Shown here piece after piece: positions 26,568 through 34,772 of a stretch of 47,298 nt of DNA (its first letter is position 1; each line of letters begins with the position of its first letter). The notes under the pieces are model-generated. The model worked only from the letters and a program-made list of their open reading frames with translations, did no database searches and had not been told where the DNA came from. The position numbers were made by a program, and so were the translations under genes. The stretch spans positions 1 through 47,298 of the forward strand of contig SXJP01000026.1 in NCBI GenBank assembly GCA_005779395.1. Reading direction: 5' to 3'. The stretch comes from Actinomycetota bacterium. Its GTDB lineage: Bacteria; Actinomycetota; Acidimicrobiia; IMCC26256; PALSA-610.

Positions 26568-27179
26568 CTATGAGAAGCACACCCCATATTCGATGCCGTG
26601 AGGAGTGGGTCGGCGCCAGACGACTGCCCCTTCCACTCCAAACAAACCTTGGATCGTCTCGGTTTTGACTGTAACGGTCTTGCCGATGTCGATTCCGGCG
26701 CCACGTCCGCTGATGCAACGCATTCCGAGGTCGCTCCTGTCAAGGATGTGGGCAGGAACCACGGCATCACCGCATTTGAGTAGCACGATGGTCCGTTCAG
26801 GTACTCGGCGCGACTCGCGTCGGTCGACTTCGATTGGGCCTTTGCGAATCTGGATCTGCCAACGTGTGACCGGTCCGTTCTCGGCTCCCACAATGTCACC
26901 GTCGTAACCCCATCCTGTGGCATTACCGGAGAAAAAGACCTTGGCATCGATGCCGGTCTCTGTCTTTGGTGCACCTGCGTGCGTCGTCAATGTGAGGACC
27001 GACCCGTTGAAGCCTTCGACTTCGCATCGGTACTCATACAAAGGGTTTTGAGTGCTTGGCAAGTACACCGACACCTTTGTCCCGGGCCGCGGCGGCCATC
27101 TTGGTCCATGGTCATCGTCGGGTGTTCCACGGCTTTGGTAGTCGCGATCAGTCGAACGACGCTGTGTCGATGCAGTCAT
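26568..27179 (-). CDS. PilZ-domain protein, candidate c-di-GMP receptor
   Basis: 203 residues, soluble. An N-terminal YcgR-like beta domain (about 30-110, PGTKVSVYLPS ... WQIQIRKG) leads into a PilZ domain that carries both c-di-GMP signatures: R120-R-E-S-R124 (RxxxR) and D147-R-S-D-L-G152 (D/NxSxxG). A bound dinucleotide is therefore plausible. No flagellar, pilus, cellulose or cyclase gene is nearby, so the output is unknown. A 15-base palindrome (27183-27197) lies three bases before the ATG and may control it. It is divergent from the HhH-GPD gene. Confidence 0.82.
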   Translation of the reverse strand: MTASTQRRSTDRDYQSRGTPDDDHGPRWPPRPGTKVSVYLPSTQNPLYEYRCEVEGFNGSVLTLTTHAGAPKTETGIDAKVFFSGNATGWGYDGDIVGAENGPVTRWQIQIRKGPIEVDRRESRRVPERTIVLLKCGDAVVPAHILDRSDLGMRCISGRGAGIDIGKTVTVKTETIQGLFGVEGAVVWRRPTPHGIEYGVCFS

Positions 27180-27182
27180 TCT

Positions 27183-27197
27183 TAGACGTATCGTCTA
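27183..27197. promoter_or_regulatory. Perfect inverted repeat at the PilZ gene start
   Basis: TAGACG-TAT-CGTCTA, two perfect 6-base arms around a 3-base centre, ends three bases before the PilZ gene ATG on the minus strand. Its position over the likely transcription start suggests an operator. It could equally be chance; no second copy was seen in the window. Confidence 0.35.
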
Positions 27198-27275
27198 CTT
27201 CTTGCAATCTCTTGAGGCGCTCGCGGCTAACCCGGTCGGGCAGAACCCATGCGGAGGCAAAAGGAGGGTTGCGCC

Positions 27276-27281
27276 TAGCGT
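27276..27281 (+). promoter_or_regulatory. Putative -10 box of a leaderless promoter (TAGCGT)
   Basis: TAGCGT is followed by exactly six bases and the ATG of the HhH-GPD gene at 27288. A purine-rich AAAAGGAGGG lies at about 27260-27268, upstream of the box, so it is not a usable ribosome-binding site for this ATG. Confidence 0.45.
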
Positions 27282-27287
27282 CTGGAT

Positions 27288-27875
27288 ATGTCCGCGAAGC
27301 CGTCTGCGTTGTATTTCACGGCAGATCCAGACGCCAACAAACTCCTGGCGAAAGAGCCACTCGCGGCGCTAATAGGGATGTTGCTAGACCAGCAGGTGAC
27401 CATGGAATCGGCTTTCATAGCGCCATACAGGCTTAAAGCGAGGCTTGGAGGGTCGCTCGACGCTGTGGAGATCGCAACAATGGCTGCGGCTGATCTCGAG
27501 GCTGCGTTCAAAGAAAAGCCCGCTCTTCACCGGTTTCCCGGGTCGATGGCTAGCCGGACACTCGATCTTTGCGCTCACATCGTTGAGCGCCATGCTGGCC
27601 GTGCCGAAAACATCTGGAAGAAGGCCAAGACCGCAGACGAACTCTTCGCGAACCTAAAGGCGCTACCAGGTTTTGGCGAAGCTAAGGCACGCATCTTTGT
27701 TGGAGTGCTCGGCAAGAGGCTCGGCGTTTCGGTGCCAGGGTGGGAGAAGATCGCTGCCGATTGGGCATCGATCGCCGATGTCGACAGCTTCGCTCGCATC
27801 GCTGGGATCAGGCAAGCAAAGCTTGAAGCCAAGCAACTGCTGAAATCTCAAGCACAATCTGCGGCCCGCTCGTAA
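27288..27875 (+). CDS. HhH-GPD-type DNA-repair-like protein, TIGR03252-like
   Basis: 195 residues with the helix-hairpin-helix DNA-binding loop LPGFGEAKA at 126-134 and the opening ALIGMLLDQQVTMESAF seen in this actinobacterial subfamily. The fold is that of base-excision glycosylases such as endonuclease III. The usual catalytic aspartate that follows the hairpin (VDxH) is not found; the matching stretch reads LGVSVPGWEK. No iron-sulfur cysteine cluster is present. It may bind DNA without glycosylase activity, or use another residue. obg starts 12 bases downstream. Confidence 0.8.
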   Translation: MSAKPSALYFTADPDANKLLAKEPLAALIGMLLDQQVTMESAFIAPYRLKARLGGSLDAVEIATMAAADLEAAFKEKPALHRFPGSMASRTLDLCAHIVERHAGRAENIWKKAKTADELFANLKALPGFGEAKARIFVGVLGKRLGVSVPGWEKIAADWASIADVDSFARIAGIRQAKLEAKQLLKSQAQSAARS

Positions 27876-27887
27876 CCTCTTACTCTT

Positions 27888-29126
27888 ATGTCTCAGTTCG
27901 TCGACGAAGCGAGCGTTTGCGTGAAAGCAGGCGACGGTGGTGCTGGCTCAGTCTCGTTCCGTCGCGAGGCACACGTCCCCAAGGGTGGGCCCGATGGAGG
28001 CGACGGCGGTGCAGGTGGAGACATCTGGATGGAAGCCAACCGCAATGTTGCTTCGCTCCTGTCGTTTCGCGACCATCCGCATCGCACAGCGAAGTCCGGC
28101 ACACACGGTTCGTCGCAGAAGCGTCACGGCGCCGCCGCAGACGACATGATCGTCGCAGTCCCAGAAGGCACGAGCATCAAGACACGCGAAGGCGAAGTGC
28201 TCGCTGACCTCACCGCGCATGGAGATCGATACCTCGTCGCTCGTGGAGGCAGAGGTGGTCGGGGAAACACCAGGTTTCTGTCGAACTCCCGACGTGCGCC
28301 ACACTTCGCTGAGCAAGGAGAATATGGCGAGGAGTTTTGGCTAAGACTCGAGTTGCGCCTCGCCGCAGACGCTGCACTAGTCGGGTTTCCGAACGCAGGC
28401 AAGAGCACGCTCATCTCAGTTGTTTCGGCTGCCAAGCCAAAGATCGCCGATTATCCCTTCACGACGCTCGAACCGAACCTCGGTGTCGTTACATTTCGCG
28501 AGCACGAGTTCGTCGTTGCCGACATCCCCGGACTGATCGAGGGAGCTGCAGAAGGTCGTGGCTTGGGCCATCAGTTCCTACGACACGTTGAGCGCGCTCG
28601 AGTGCTCGTCATCTTGGTTGACCTAGCGCCAGCCGATGGACGCACGCCTCAGGAACAAGAGGAGATATTGCTTGAGGAACTCGGTAGCTACCAGCCTGAC
28701 CTACTCGAACGCCCGCGCCTGGTAGTAGGGACTAAAGCCGACATAGCGATATTCGGAGAAGATGAGTTCAACGGCTTGCGTATCGCGTCGGTTACGCGCG
28801 CTGGTATCGACTCCATGCTCGGCAAACTCGGCAATCTCATCAAGAGTGCGCGCGCCGAAGAACCCGAACGTGAAGCCTTTGTCGTATTGCGTCCTCTCGA
28901 AGAGGGCATCTTCGTCGAGCGCGAAGCCGAACACGAATGGCGTGTGCACGGGCGGGTTGCGTTACGGGCTGTCGCGATTTCTGACCTTACAGACATCGAC
29001 GCACTTGTTTATGTTCAGCAGAAGTTGCGCAAACTCGGTGTCGACAAAGCGTTAGCGCGCGCTGGAGCGCAAGATGGCGATACTGTTCATATAGGCGACA
29101 TGGCTCTGGAGTATGAAGGCTCATGA
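27888..29126 (+). CDS. obg: ObgE/CgtA GTPase
   Basis: 412 residues in three domains. The glycine-rich Obg domain is at about 1-158 (FVDEASVCVKAGDGGAG, GGPDGGDGGAGG). The GTPase domain has G1 GFPNAGKS at 166-173, the DIPGLIEGA switch region and a G4 of TKAD type. The C-terminal OCT domain follows. It binds the 50S subunit and acts in late ribosome assembly and stress control. The proB start overlaps its stop (ATGA), so obg-proB are coupled. A TAACCT nine bases before the ATG may be a promoter. Confidence 0.97.
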   Translation: MSQFVDEASVCVKAGDGGAGSVSFRREAHVPKGGPDGGDGGAGGDIWMEANRNVASLLSFRDHPHRTAKSGTHGSSQKRHGAAADDMIVAVPEGTSIKTREGEVLADLTAHGDRYLVARGGRGGRGNTRFLSNSRRAPHFAEQGEYGEEFWLRLELRLAADAALVGFPNAGKSTLISVVSAAKPKIADYPFTTLEPNLGVVTFREHEFVVADIPGLIEGAAEGRGLGHQFLRHVERARVLVILVDLAPADGRTPQEQEEILLEELGSYQPDLLERPRLVVGTKADIAIFGEDEFNGLRIASVTRAGIDSMLGKLGNLIKSARAEEPEREAFVVLRPLEEGIFVEREAEHEWRVHGRVALRAVAISDLTDIDALVYVQQKLRKLGVDKALARAGAQDGDTVHIGDMALEYEGS

Positions 29127-30229
29127 CGGTCGTCCAACAAGGTAAGGGCGTGGCGATTGTCAAGATAGGGACATCGTCTGTTACCGATCACGATGGGCGA
29201 ATCGACGATGCCGCTCTAGAAAAGCTCGGCCAAGAACTCAGCGCGGCGCGCAACTTGGGCTGGCATGTCGTTCTCGTGCTTTCGGGGGCTGTCGCTGCGG
29301 GGATTCCGCCACTCGGCCTCAGCGAGCGACCGGCAGATGTCAAGACTCTCCAGGCAGTCGCTGCTGTCGGCCAGCCGAGACTCTTCGCTCGGATGGCTGA
29401 ACTACTAGCCCCGCACGGAGTCGTCGCTGGACAAGTGTTGTTAGACCCATACGACTTCTTGCACCGGTCGCAGTACCTCCATGCGCGTGACACTCTCGGA
29501 CGTTTACTAGAGCTCGGCGTGTTACCGATCGTGAACGAGAACGACACGGTCGCTGATGACGAGATTCGCTTTGGCGACAACGACAGGCTCGCGGCGTTAG
29601 TAGCCCATCTCGTAAATGCGTCGGTCTTGATCATTCTCACGGACACCGGAGGCTTGTTCACGGCCGATCCACGAATCGATTCTGAAGCGAGTCTGATCGC
29701 GCAAGTTGTCGAGGTTAACGCTGCGCTCGAAGCCGTTGCCGGCGGCACAGGCACAGAGCGCGGAAGCGGAGGCATGGCGAGCAAGTTGCAGGCGGCGAAG
29801 ATCGCTACCTGGTCAGGTGTGCGCGCCGTGATTGCTGCCGCATCGACTCAAGATGTCGTTGCGCTCGCTCTCGCTGGTAAATCCGTTGGGACAACTGTGC
29901 AGCCACGGTCAGATCGTTTAGGTGCACGGAAACTTTGGATTGCTTTCGCGCAACGAGCCGAAGGGCGTGTCGTGGTCGATGCAGGTGCGCGCACCGCGCT
30001 CATCGAACGAAACAAGAGTCTCTTGCCTGCAGGAATAGTTGCAGTCGAAGGCGAGTTCGACATAGATGCTGCGGTCGAGGTTGTCGGTCCAGATGGCCAA
30101 ACTTTTGCGAAGGGATTGGTGGGCATGGGATCAAGTGCGCTTCGAGCAACGATGGGACTGCGGTCATCTGAGATCGATGACCAGCCAGCGGCCGCCATTC
30201 ATCGCGACGACCTAGTTGTGCTTTCGTAA
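29123..30229 (+). CDS. proB: Glutamate 5-kinase
   Basis: 368 residues. It phosphorylates glutamate as the first step of proline synthesis. The amino-acid kinase domain shows VVKIG-type AIVKIGTSSVTD at the start, LVLSGAVAAGI, NENDTVADDEIRFGDNDRLAALVA and GTERGSGGMASKLQAA. A C-terminal PUA domain (about 275-360) is present, as in most bacterial ProB. It starts in a 4-base overlap with obg. proA follows after 49 bases and seems to have its own promoter. Confidence 0.97.
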   Translation: MTVVQQGKGVAIVKIGTSSVTDHDGRIDDAALEKLGQELSAARNLGWHVVLVLSGAVAAGIPPLGLSERPADVKTLQAVAAVGQPRLFARMAELLAPHGVVAGQVLLDPYDFLHRSQYLHARDTLGRLLELGVLPIVNENDTVADDEIRFGDNDRLAALVAHLVNASVLIILTDTGGLFTADPRIDSEASLIAQVVEVNAALEAVAGGTGTERGSGGMASKLQAAKIATWSGVRAVIAAASTQDVVALALAGKSVGTTVQPRSDRLGARKLWIAFAQRAEGRVVVDAGARTALIERNKSLLPAGIVAVEGEFDIDAAVEVVGPDGQTFAKGLVGMGSSALRATMGLRSSEIDDQPAAAIHRDDLVVLS

Positions 30230-30266
30230 AGACCGTCGCGAAGGAAGCCAGCTAATACATGAGGGT

Positions 30267-30272
30267 TAGGAT
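30267..30272 (+). promoter_or_regulatory. Putative -10 box of a leaderless proA promoter (TAGGAT)
   Basis: TAGGAT is followed by exactly six bases (TCGTCG) and the proA ATG at 30279. A GAGGG at 30261-30265 lies ahead of the box and would not be on the mRNA if this promoter is used. Confidence 0.5.
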
Positions 30273-30278
30273 TCGTCG

Positions 30279-31547
30279 ATGACCGGACAACCAGAGCTTC
30301 CCGATCAAGTCATTGACCTGGGAAAACGCGCCAAGGCGGCTGCATCGGTCCTTGGTCTGGCTGGAACAGAACTAAAGAACGCCGCGCTACGAGCGGCAGC
30401 AGGGTTGATTCGCGAGCGGCGTCACGAATTACTTGCGGCTAACGAAGCAGACCTCGCAGATGGCCGTGCGTCGGGAGTGGCATCAGGTCCGCTCGACAGG
30501 CTCACACTTACCGATTCGCGTCTCGACGGGATGGTCAAAGGCTTACTTACGGTTGCTGATCTGCCTGATCCTGTCGGCGAAGTCCTCGATGGTTGGCGTC
30601 GACCGAACGGATTGCAAATCGAGCGTGTCAGAGTGCCTCTCGGCGTCGTTTGCATCATTTACGAGAACCGGCCGAACGTAACGAGCGATGCCTTCGGCCT
30701 CTGTCTCAAGTCTGGCAACGTCGCGCTACTTCGAGGGTCGAGTAGCGCCTTGCGATCCAACATGGCGATCGCAGCAGTTTTGAGAGATGCATGCGTGAGA
30801 GCGGGTTTGCCGGCCGACTGCCTGGTGTTCGTCGAGGACCCGAGCTATGAAATCGCGACGGCGGTAATGAAACTCAACGAATATGTCGACTGCCTGATTC
30901 CGCGGGGCGGACCATCGCTTATTCAGAGCATTCGCGACAACGCAACTGTGCCAGTCATCATCGACGGCGACGGCAACTGCCATGTTTACGTAGATGCCAA
31001 CGCCGATCTCGATCAGGCGCTCAACATCCTCATCAACGCAAAGACGCAGCGTACGAGCGTCTGCAACGCTGCTGAGTCCCTAGTCGTACACGAAGCTGTC
31101 GCTGAAAGTTTCGTGAAGTCAGCCGTCGATGCGCTCGTGGCAAGAGGCGTCGAACTAGTCGGCGACGAAGCGGCGTGCAAAATCAGCGACCGAATCGCAC
31201 CGGCAACAGCTGGGGACTTCCGAACAGAATATCTCGACCTCAAGATGAGCGTCGCGATAGTTCCTGACCTGACGGGAGCGATTAGTCATGTCAACCGATA
31301 CGGGAGTGGCCACACGGAGGCAATTCTCACCCGAGATCTCGACGCTGCTCGGCGTTTCTGCAGAGAGGTAGATGCCGCGGCGGTAGTGGTGAATGCCAGC
31401 ACTCGTTTCACCGACGGCGAAGAGTTCGGGTTTGGAGCCGAAATCGGGATAAGCACTCAGAAGGTGCATGCTCGCGGTCCGATGGGATTGCGGGAATTGA
31501 CTACGTACAAGTACACAGTGTGGGGCGAAGGGCAAGTGAGGGGTTAG
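30279..31547 (+). CDS. proA: Glutamate-5-semialdehyde dehydrogenase (gamma-glutamyl phosphate reductase)
   Basis: 422 residues. It reduces gamma-glutamyl phosphate with NADPH in the second step of proline synthesis. The catalytic cysteine is C262 in QRTSVCNAAESLVVH. Other family blocks are PLGVVCIIYENRPNVT, LRGSSSALRSN and STRFTDGEEFGFGAEIGISTQK. Its stop TAG overlaps the GTG start of the MoxR gene by one base, so the downstream MoxR-VWA-hydratase run may be co-transcribed with proline synthesis. Confidence 0.97.
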   Translation: MTGQPELPDQVIDLGKRAKAAASVLGLAGTELKNAALRAAAGLIRERRHELLAANEADLADGRASGVASGPLDRLTLTDSRLDGMVKGLLTVADLPDPVGEVLDGWRRPNGLQIERVRVPLGVVCIIYENRPNVTSDAFGLCLKSGNVALLRGSSSALRSNMAIAAVLRDACVRAGLPADCLVFVEDPSYEIATAVMKLNEYVDCLIPRGGPSLIQSIRDNATVPVIIDGDGNCHVYVDANADLDQALNILINAKTQRTSVCNAAESLVVHEAVAESFVKSAVDALVARGVELVGDEAACKISDRIAPATAGDFRTEYLDLKMSVAIVPDLTGAISHVNRYGSGHTEAILTRDLDAARRFCREVDAAAVVVNASTRFTDGEEFGFGAEIGISTQKVHARGPMGLRELTTYKYTVWGEGQVRG

Positions 31548-32455
31548 TGCGCACTACCGAAGATACTTTTAGTTCAGTTAGCGATGTCATCGAACGGTTA
31601 CGTGGCGTCGACTATTTGTCAGACGCCGCAATCGCAGGTGTCGTTTTCTTGGCGGGGAAACTTGGCAAGCCGATACTCGTTGAAGGGCCCGCTGGCGTAG
31701 GCAAGACCGAACTCGCGAAGTGCGTAGCCGAAATCAGCGGAGCCAAGTTGATTCGCTTGCAGTGTTACGAAGGTCTCGATGAGTCCAAGGCCCTTTACGA
31801 ATGGAACTACAAGAAGCAGTTGTTGCGGATCCAGGCCGACCGTGAGCACGAAAGCGACTGGGCGACGGTTGAGTCCGACATCTTCTCTGAGGAGTTCCTG
31901 CTTACTCGACCACTGCTAGAGGCAATCCGCTCTACGGAACCCGTCGTGTTGCTCATCGACGAAGTCGACCGTATCGAGATCGAAGCCGAAGCTCTGTTAC
32001 TCGAGATATTGTCCGATTTTCAGGTGTCGATTCCAGAACTCGGAACCATCACCGCCAAGCAGCGACCACTTGTTTTCTTAACCTCCAATAACACCCGTGA
32101 ACTTTCTGAGGCCCTGAAGCGTCGCTGCCTGTACCTGCATGTCGACTATCCATCGCTTGAGCGCGAAGAAGAGATCGTGCGTGTGCGGGTACCCGAAATC
32201 GATGAGGCACTTGCAAGCCAGGTAGCGAAGGTCGTCGCTTCGATCCGCAACCTCGACATCAAAAAGGCGCCGAGCATTTCGGAGACCATCGATTGGGCGC
32301 GCACTCTGTTGTTCTTGGGGCGCAATGAAGTCACTCCGGAGGTAATTGGCGAGACGCTTCATGTGTTGCTCAAGTATCAGGGCGACATTGCCAAGGCGCG
32401 CAAGGATCTCGGTGTCGATGGCCCAACTCATCCGTTAGGTCTGAAACGACCCTAA
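31547..32455 (+). CDS. MoxR-family AAA+ ATPase
   Basis: About 302 residues. A AAA+ ATPase with Walker A GPAGVGKTE, Walker B VVLLIDEVDRIE, sensor 1 VFLTSNNTRELSEALKRRC and the DFQVSIPELGTI insert typical of MoxR. Members act with a von Willebrand A protein as metal-insertion or complex-assembly chaperones. The GTG at 31547 is chosen because GTGAGGGG ends five bases before it; an upstream GTG (31520) would add nine residues inside proA. The partner VWA gene follows after 30 bases. Sequence style resembles CoxD, but no CO dehydrogenase genes are here. Confidence 0.9.
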   Translation: MRTTEDTFSSVSDVIERLRGVDYLSDAAIAGVVFLAGKLGKPILVEGPAGVGKTELAKCVAEISGAKLIRLQCYEGLDESKALYEWNYKKQLLRIQADREHESDWATVESDIFSEEFLLTRPLLEAIRSTEPVVLLIDEVDRIEIEAEALLLEILSDFQVSIPELGTITAKQRPLVFLTSNNTRELSEALKRRCLYLHVDYPSLEREEEIVRVRVPEIDEALASQVAKVVASIRNLDIKKAPSISETIDWARTLLFLGRNEVTPEVIGETLHVLLKYQGDIAKARKDLGVDGPTHPLGLKRP

Positions 32456-32485
32456 GGCACCTGCGGCAGAAGGAGTGGCGGTGAC

Positions 32486-33997
32486 GTGCAACACCAAAAG
32501 CTCAGAAACGCATTGCAAGAATGGGGTCCACACGCCATGACAACCGCCGCCGATCAAAGAAACCTTTTCGATTCGTTCCAGGGTTTCGTCCACGAATTGC
32601 GCGCCGCTGGCCTACCCGTATCGATGACCGAGAACCTCGACGCAATGCGTGCCGTACAGCATGTCGAACTCGATGATCGCGAGTCTCTAAAGGCGGCTCT
32701 TGGCGCAACGCTCGTAAAACATCACGGGCATCAAAAAGTTTTCGAGACAGTTTTCGACATCTACTTTTCTCTGCTCAGCCTCGGGGTAGCTACAGGCGAG
32801 TCCAAGGATGGCGAGGCAGACGCCGACGGAAACATGGATCAGTTCATGGCGGCTATGGACGGTGGCGGCGCGATGGGCGAGATGAGCAACGAGGAACTAG
32901 CTCAGATGCTCATGCAAGCGCTGATGAACATGGACCAAGACATGCTTGCGCAACTTGCTGGCGCTGCAGTATCGCGTTTTGCCGGGATGGAGCCAGGGCG
33001 TCCGGTGGGCGGTGCCTACTACCTTTATCGAACGTTGCGGCAACTCGACGCCGATGGCATAGTGGACCGCTTATTGCGGCAGGCCCAAGAGACGGGCGAG
33101 ATCGGTGACGGCGCGTATGACGAACGTCTTGCTCGCGAAGACATGGAGCATCGTGTTAAGAAACTGAAAGAGCTGATCGAAGCGGAGATCAGGCGAAGGC
33201 TCGTTGCAGACCGCGGTGTGGAAGCGATGGCGCGCACGTTGCGCAAGCCGCTCCCAGAGGACGTCGATTTCATGCATGCATCCCGCGACGAGATGCAGCA
33301 ACTCCAGAAGTCGATCTATCCGCTTACTCGTGCCCTAGCTGCGCGACTCGCACAACGTCGCCGTCGGCGGAACCGTGGCCAACTCGATTTCCGAGCGACC
33401 GTGCGACACTCACTTAGTTACGGTGGCGTGCCAGCGGAACCAAAGTTCAAGCACCCGAAGCCATCGAAGCCAGAAATCATGGTTATCGCCGACATCTCAG
33501 GATCTGTCGCGAGCTTCGCGAGGTTCACACTTCAGTTCGTGTACGCGATGCAGTCAGAGTTTTCGAAGGTTCGATCGTGGGTGTTCATTGATGGTGTCGA
33601 CGAGGTCACGCGTTTCTTTGAGGAGAGCGATGAGATCGCCGAGGCAATTCACCGGGTGAATACCGAGGCCGATGTTGTATGGGTAGATGGTCATTCCGAT
33701 TACGGGCACGCATTCGAGGCGTGGCATAAGCAGTTCATTAACGAAGTGACGCGCAAATCGTCGATAATCATTCTTGGAGACGCGCGCAACAACTACCACG
33801 CGCCCCAGTCATGGACAATCGCGGAGATGAAAATGCGTGCACGCAAGGTCTACTGGCTTGACCCGGAACCGACAGGGTATTGGGATACGGGCGACTCGAT
33901 CATTTCGGAATATGCGCAACATTGCGATGGCGTATTCGAGTGCCGGAATCTCCGTCAACTGCAGAAATTCGTCACAGCGGTCGTCGACGCTCAATGA
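32486..33997 (+). CDS. VWA-domain protein, CoxE-like
   Basis: 503 residues. The N-terminal half is helical, with a methionine-rich acidic stretch at about 110-160 (DQFMAAMDGGGAMGEMSNEEL). The C-terminal half is a von Willebrand A domain with the MIDAS motif D336-I-S-G-S340. The layout matches CoxE-like partners of MoxR ATPases. AAGGAG lies ten bases before the GTG; an ATG 17 codons later is a possible alternative. The hydratase start overlaps its stop as ATGA. The client protein is unknown. Confidence 0.87.
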   Translation: MQHQKLRNALQEWGPHAMTTAADQRNLFDSFQGFVHELRAAGLPVSMTENLDAMRAVQHVELDDRESLKAALGATLVKHHGHQKVFETVFDIYFSLLSLGVATGESKDGEADADGNMDQFMAAMDGGGAMGEMSNEELAQMLMQALMNMDQDMLAQLAGAAVSRFAGMEPGRPVGGAYYLYRTLRQLDADGIVDRLLRQAQETGEIGDGAYDERLAREDMEHRVKKLKELIEAEIRRRLVADRGVEAMARTLRKPLPEDVDFMHASRDEMQQLQKSIYPLTRALAARLAQRRRRRNRGQLDFRATVRHSLSYGGVPAEPKFKHPKPSKPEIMVIADISGSVASFARFTLQFVYAMQSEFSKVRSWVFIDGVDEVTRFFEESDEIAEAIHRVNTEADVVWVDGHSDYGHAFEAWHKQFINEVTRKSSIIILGDARNNYHAPQSWTIAEMKMRARKVYWLDPEPTGYWDTGDSIISEYAQHCDGVFECRNLRQLQKFVTAVVDAQ

Positions 33998-34752
33998 CGT
34001 TGCGTGTCGAAACCAGAGGAGCCATCGCTCAACTGACGTTCGACCGCGCCAACAAGCTCAACGCCCTTTCCCGCGACTTGCTCCGCGAAATCCCTCGGAT
34101 CTGTACAGAGCTAAACCGAGACGACCAGTTGAAGGTCGTTGCTGTTCGCGGTGAGGGTCGAGCATTCAGTGCAGGTTTCGACCTCCACGACTTCGCGAAT
34201 CCAGAACCGGGCCTTACGGCGACCGCTGCAGCCGACTTGGGCCGCCTCGCCGCCGATGCGCTCGCACAGCTCAACGCTGTAACTGTCGCCGCGATTCAGG
34301 GTCATTGCGCTGGCGGTGGAGTCGTGCTCGCTGCGGCATGCGACCTGCGCATCGCATCGACCGATGCGAGATTTTCGATTCCAGAGATCGACCTCGGTAT
34401 TCCACTTGCGTGGGGAGGTATCCCTTTGCTGGTTCGCGAATTGGGTCCAGCACGAACACGAGAACTAGTCATGACAGGGTCTGAGTTCTCGGGAGCCGAG
34501 GCTCTCGAATGGGGTTTCCTTAACCGACTCGTCGAGCCAACAGAGCTCAATTCGACAGTCGCTGAGCTAGCGGAACTAATCGCGTCCAAGCCGCTGATGG
34601 CGTTGCGTGCTACGAAGTCACAGGTCAGGATTGCCGCCGATGCGCTCGTTTCGACCCGCCACGCCGATGCCGATGCGGTATTGCTAGCTGCGGCTGAAGA
34701 CGATGATGAGGCGCGGGCAATTGGCCGTTCTTACCTCGCTCGGCGGCGCTGA
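33994..34752 (+). CDS. Enoyl-CoA hydratase/isomerase family protein
   Basis: 252 residues from the ATG that overlaps the VWA stop. A crotonase-fold enzyme acting on CoA thioesters. The oxyanion-hole strands are RAFSAGFDLHDF and GHCAGGGVVLAAACDL, and a glutamate lies in the IPEIDLGIPL segment where the family has a catalytic acid. Crotonases hydrate, isomerise, cleave or hydrolyse; the exact reaction cannot be told. It is coupled to the VWA gene and 20 bases before rsgA. An in-frame upstream start (33880) would lie inside the VWA gene and is unlikely. Confidence 0.88.
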   Translation: MTLRVETRGAIAQLTFDRANKLNALSRDLLREIPRICTELNRDDQLKVVAVRGEGRAFSAGFDLHDFANPEPGLTATAAADLGRLAADALAQLNAVTVAAIQGHCAGGGVVLAAACDLRIASTDARFSIPEIDLGIPLAWGGIPLLVRELGPARTRELVMTGSEFSGAEALEWGFLNRLVEPTELNSTVAELAELIASKPLMALRATKSQVRIAADALVSTRHADADAVLLAAAEDDDEARAIGRSYLARRR

Positions 34753-34772
34753 GTGATTGTCGGCTCGCGATC

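Noticed and set aside
30230..30278. A leader RNA or T-box ahead of proA
   Set aside because: The gap is only 49 bases and is better explained by a -10 box placed six bases before the ATG.
33880..33993. Upstream extension of the enoyl-CoA hydratase frame
   Set aside because: It lies fully inside the VWA gene and has no crotonase similarity; the ATGA overlap start at 33994 gives the normal N-terminus.
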